From: Arsenicicoccus sp. oral taxon 190
Lineage (GTDB): Bacteria > Actinomycetota > Actinomycetes > Actinomycetales > Dermatophilaceae
DNA: 64,000 nucleotides
Assembly: GCF_001189535.1 (NCBI RefSeq)
Contig: NZ_CP012070.1
Location: 1-64,000 of the forward strand
Direction of reading: 5' to 3'
The notes beneath the pieces are model-generated. The model had not been told where the DNA came from. It saw only the letters and a list, made by a program, of their open reading frames with translations, and ran no database searches. Within the stretch, counting starts at the first letter, position 1, and each line of letters starts with the position of its first letter. The position numbers and the translations under genes are program-made. Of this stretch, positions 62,038 to 64,000 are shown in pieces.

Positions 62038-62868
62038 TCAGAGCAGCGCGCTGCGTTGGGCTCCGGCGTGCTTCACCGCGTCGGCGCCGGCCGCCAGCGC
62101 GGCCGCCACCGCCTCCTCGTGCGTCGCCCCCAGCGCGAGGTGTCCGGCCAGCGCGCCGCAGAACGCATCCCCCGCACCGGTCGTGTCCACCACCTGCTCC
62201 GGCGGGACCGGCGTGGCCGGGTGCTCGACGCCCATCCAGGACACCCCGGCGGCACCGAAGGTCACGAGCAGCGACGCCGGGAACGCCCCGTCGTCGGCCA
62301 GCTCCAACGCCTCGTGCTCGTTGACGACCAACGGGTCCGCGACCTCGACGACGTCCACCGGCAGGTGGTGGTAGGGCGCGGCGTTGACCACCACGCGGAT
62401 GTCCCTCGTCGACACCCGCCGCGCGGCCGCCGCCACCGTCTCGATCGGCACCTCGAGGCTCACGAGCAGCACGTCGCCGGCCGCCATCGTGTCCAGGACC
62501 CCCATGTGGTGCGGCGACAGCTCGGCGTTGGCGCCGGGGCTGACGACGATGAGGTTCTCCCCCTCGAGGTCCACGGTGATGTAGGCGTGACCGGTGGTCT
62601 CACCCTCCACGACCCGCACGTGTGATACGTCGATCATGTTGTCCTGCAAACGATCTCGGTATGCCGCCCCGGCCTCGTCCCCACCGATGGCCGCGACCAT
62701 CACGACCTCCGCACCCGTTGCCGCCGCCGCGATCGCCTGATTGCCGCCCTTGCCGCCGGCCGTGCGCCGGGTGGAGCCGCCCACGATGGTCTCGCCGGGG
62801 CGGGGCAGTCGGTGCACCGTGGTGGTGAGGTCGACGTTGAGGGACCCGAGGACGTAGACGCGGCTCAT
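62038..62868 (-). CDS. PfkB-family sugar kinase (ribokinase-like)
   Basis: This 276-residue kinase starts SRVYVLGSLNVDLTTTVHRLPRPGET, the first PfkB signature, with the GGKGGNQA substrate loop (~39-46). The second signature is DTTGAGDAFCGALAGHLALG (~228-247), with the catalytic Asp and anion hole. It would phosphorylate ribose or a similar sugar at O-5. It is ~25 residues shorter than typical ribokinase. ATG 62868 is preferred over in-frame ATGs at 62877 and 62886. It lies 44 bp downstream of tsaD. Confidence 0.88.
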   Translation of the reverse strand: MSRVYVLGSLNVDLTTTVHRLPRPGETIVGGSTRRTAGGKGGNQAIAAAATGAEVVMVAAIGGDEAGAAYRDRLQDNMIDVSHVRVVEGETTGHAYITVDLEGENLIVVSPGANAELSPHHMGVLDTMAAGDVLLVSLEVPIETVAAAARRVSTRDIRVVVNAAPYHHLPVDVVEVADPLVVNEHEALELADDGAFPASLLVTFGAAGVSWMGVEHPATPVPPEQVVDTTGAGDAFCGALAGHLALGATHEEAVAAALAAGADAVKHAGAQRSALL

Positions 62869-62912
62869 GCGCCCCATCCTGCCCATCGCGGGTGCTGCGG
62901 TCGACCGGCGCC

Positions 62913-63962
62913 TCAGACGGAGACGGTCGTGACCGGCAGCGAGGAGTCCGCGGGCAGGCCGAGGTCGGAGGGTTCGCGGCCCCGGGCGACCATCTCGGCG
63001 CCGAGCGCCGCGACCATCGCGCCGTTGTCGGTGCACAGCCCCGGGCGCGGCACCCGCAGCCGCACGCCCGCCGCGTCGCAGCGCTCCTGGGCGAGGGCCC
63101 GCAGCCGGGAGTTGGCGGCCACGCCGCCCCCGACGACCAGGTCGGTGACGTCGTGCTCCCGGCAGGCGAGCAGGGCCTTGCGGGTGAGCACGTCGACCAC
63201 CGCCTCCTGGAAGCTCGCGGCGACGTCCGCCACCGGCACGTGCTCGTCTGCCTCCTGCTTGGCCCGCACCCAGCGTGAGACGGCCGTCTTGAGCCCTGAG
63301 AACGAGTAGTCGTAGCGGTGCCGCTCCAGGTCCTTCCCCGCCGTCAGCCCCCGCGGGAAGTCGATGACGATCTGCCCCTCGCGCGCGGCCCGGTCGATGT
63401 GCGGGCCGCCGGGGAAGCCGAGCCCGAGCACCCGGGCCACCTTGTCGAAGGCCTCCCCCGCCGCGTCGTCGATGGTCTGCCCGAGGTGGCGCACGTCGTG
63501 CGTGATGTCCGGCACGAGCAGCAGGTTGGAGTGACCGCCGGAGACGAGCAGCGCCAGCGACGGTTCCGGCAGCGGCCCGTGCTGCAGCATGTCGACGGCG
63601 ACGTGGGACGCGAGGTGGTTGACGCCATACAACGGCTTGCCGAGGGCCACGGCGAGCGCCTTGGCGGCCGCGACCCCCACGAGCAGGGCACCGGCCAGCC
63701 CGGGCCCGGAGGTCACGGCGATGGCGTCGAGGTCTTCGAGGCGCACCTTGGCCTCCCGGCAGGCGCGCTCGATCGTCGGGATCATCGCCTCCAGGTGCGC
63801 GCGGGAGGCCACCTCGGGCACCACCCCGCCGAATCTCGCGTGCTCGTCGACCGAGCTGGCGATCGCGTCGACGAGCAGCGTCTGCCCGCGCACGATCCCG
63901 ACGCCGGTCTCGTCGCACGAGGTCTCGATGCCGAGGACGAGGGGCTCGTCGGTGCGGGTCAT
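62913..63962 (-). CDS. tsaD: tRNA threonylcarbamoyladenosine (t6A37) synthase subunit TsaD
   Basis: This 349-residue member of the ASKHA/Kae1 family has GIETSCDETGVGI (~11-23), the iron-binding HLASH (His116, His120), LLVSGGHSNLLLV and AAGEAFDKVARVLGLGFPGGP. The third metal ligand is in LCTDNGAMVA. With TsaB and TsaE it moves the threonylcarbamoyl group to A37 of ANN-decoding tRNAs. Its ATG overlaps the previous gene's stop (ATGA). The neighbouring order matches gcp-groES-groEL1 of M. tuberculosis, with a ribokinase and methyltransferase inserted. Confidence 0.97.
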   Translation of the reverse strand: MTRTDEPLVLGIETSCDETGVGIVRGQTLLVDAIASSVDEHARFGGVVPEVASRAHLEAMIPTIERACREAKVRLEDLDAIAVTSGPGLAGALLVGVAAAKALAVALGKPLYGVNHLASHVAVDMLQHGPLPEPSLALLVSGGHSNLLLVPDITHDVRHLGQTIDDAAGEAFDKVARVLGLGFPGGPHIDRAAREGQIVIDFPRGLTAGKDLERHRYDYSFSGLKTAVSRWVRAKQEADEHVPVADVAASFQEAVVDVLTRKALLACREHDVTDLVVGGGVAANSRLRALAQERCDAAGVRLRVPRPGLCTDNGAMVAALGAEMVARGREPSDLGLPADSSLPVTTVSV

Positions 63963-64000
63963 GCGGACTCTCCCTGGGTCGCGGGGTCATCAGGTCGTAT
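63959..64000 (-). CDS. 3' end of the gene upstream of tsaD (probably rimI), partial
   Basis: The last 13 codons and the stop of a minus-strand frame (IRPDDPATQGESA) overlap the tsaD start by four bases, as a coupled upstream gene would. In actinobacteria rimI usually sits here. The fragment is too short to identify from its own sequence. Confidence 0.4.
   Translation of the reverse strand: MRPDDPATQGESA

Overview
This window comes from a very GC-rich chromosome of the Actinomycetota. The gene order guaB3-guaB2-rsdA-sigD-bldM-(MerR)-whiD/whiB3-groEL1-groES-tsaD is the one conserved in Mycobacterium and Streptomyces. MurT/GatD, WhiB, BldM and SigD homologues, a fused GlyQS and many leaderless genes fit the Micrococcales, perhaps an Intrasporangiaceae-like genus; the family level is inference. 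I see no transposase, phage gene, CRISPR array or recognisable tRNA/rRNA. Most of the window is ordinary, densely packed chromosome.

Layout. 1-10.3 kb: partial B12-binding mutase subunit, an M23 peptidase, PcrA helicase divergent from a fused glycyl-tRNA synthetase, two GNAT enzymes, a quinone oxidoreductase, a DedA protein and a small membrane protein. 10.3-21 kb: a prepilin peptidase, then an exopolysaccharide locus with translationally coupled genes (GT4, Wzx flippase, GT4, Wzz-like protein, Wzy polymerase carrying a Wzz-like tail, a double GT4 fusion) and a convergent glycosyltransferase. 21-24.6 kb: a PucR-type regulator divergent from a ferredoxin reductase/fatty-acid desaturase pair. 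24.6-28.4 kb: a NarL-type response regulator and PspC-kinase, divergent from a second PspC protein. 28.4-32.4 kb: NUDIX and GT4 genes divergent from a PIG-L deacetylase and a flippase-like membrane protein. 32.5-34.6 kb: GatD/MurT for peptidoglycan amidation. 34.8-38.5 kb: secreted nuclease and PAP2 protein. 38.7-41.3 kb: HemY/CgoX coupled to a radical SAM/SPASM protein. 41.4-50.9 kb: a beta-lactamase-fold lipoprotein, GuaA/DUF3817/SURF1, a beta-propeller protein, an aldehyde dehydrogenase, a GT-C mannosyltransferase and AspT. 51.2-64 kb: the conserved guaB-to-tsaD block.

Themes. Envelope functions dominate: exopolysaccharide assembly and export, lipid II amidation, envelope stress sensing, membrane-lipid desaturation and glycolipid-type genes. 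GTP synthesis (guaA, guaB2, guaB3) and the development/stress regulators (sigD, bldM, MerR, whiD, HrcA-type control of groESL) occupy the right half.

The most unusual signal is not a gene. The 8-mer GTATGCCG / CGGCATAC occurs about 31 times by my manual scan, in both orientations, in genes and between them. It forces rare codons (TAT, ATA) and builds one perfect inverted-pair terminator. A second genome-style signal is the repeated TANNNT box placed 6-7 nt before the start codon, which marks many genes as probably leaderless. Other points worth testing are the Wzy-Wzz fusion, the hemY/radical SAM pair, the MerR regulator with a decayed B12-binding-like domain beside bldM and whiD, two CIRCE elements on the groES promoter, and a short repeat element that duplicates the last codons of guaB3.
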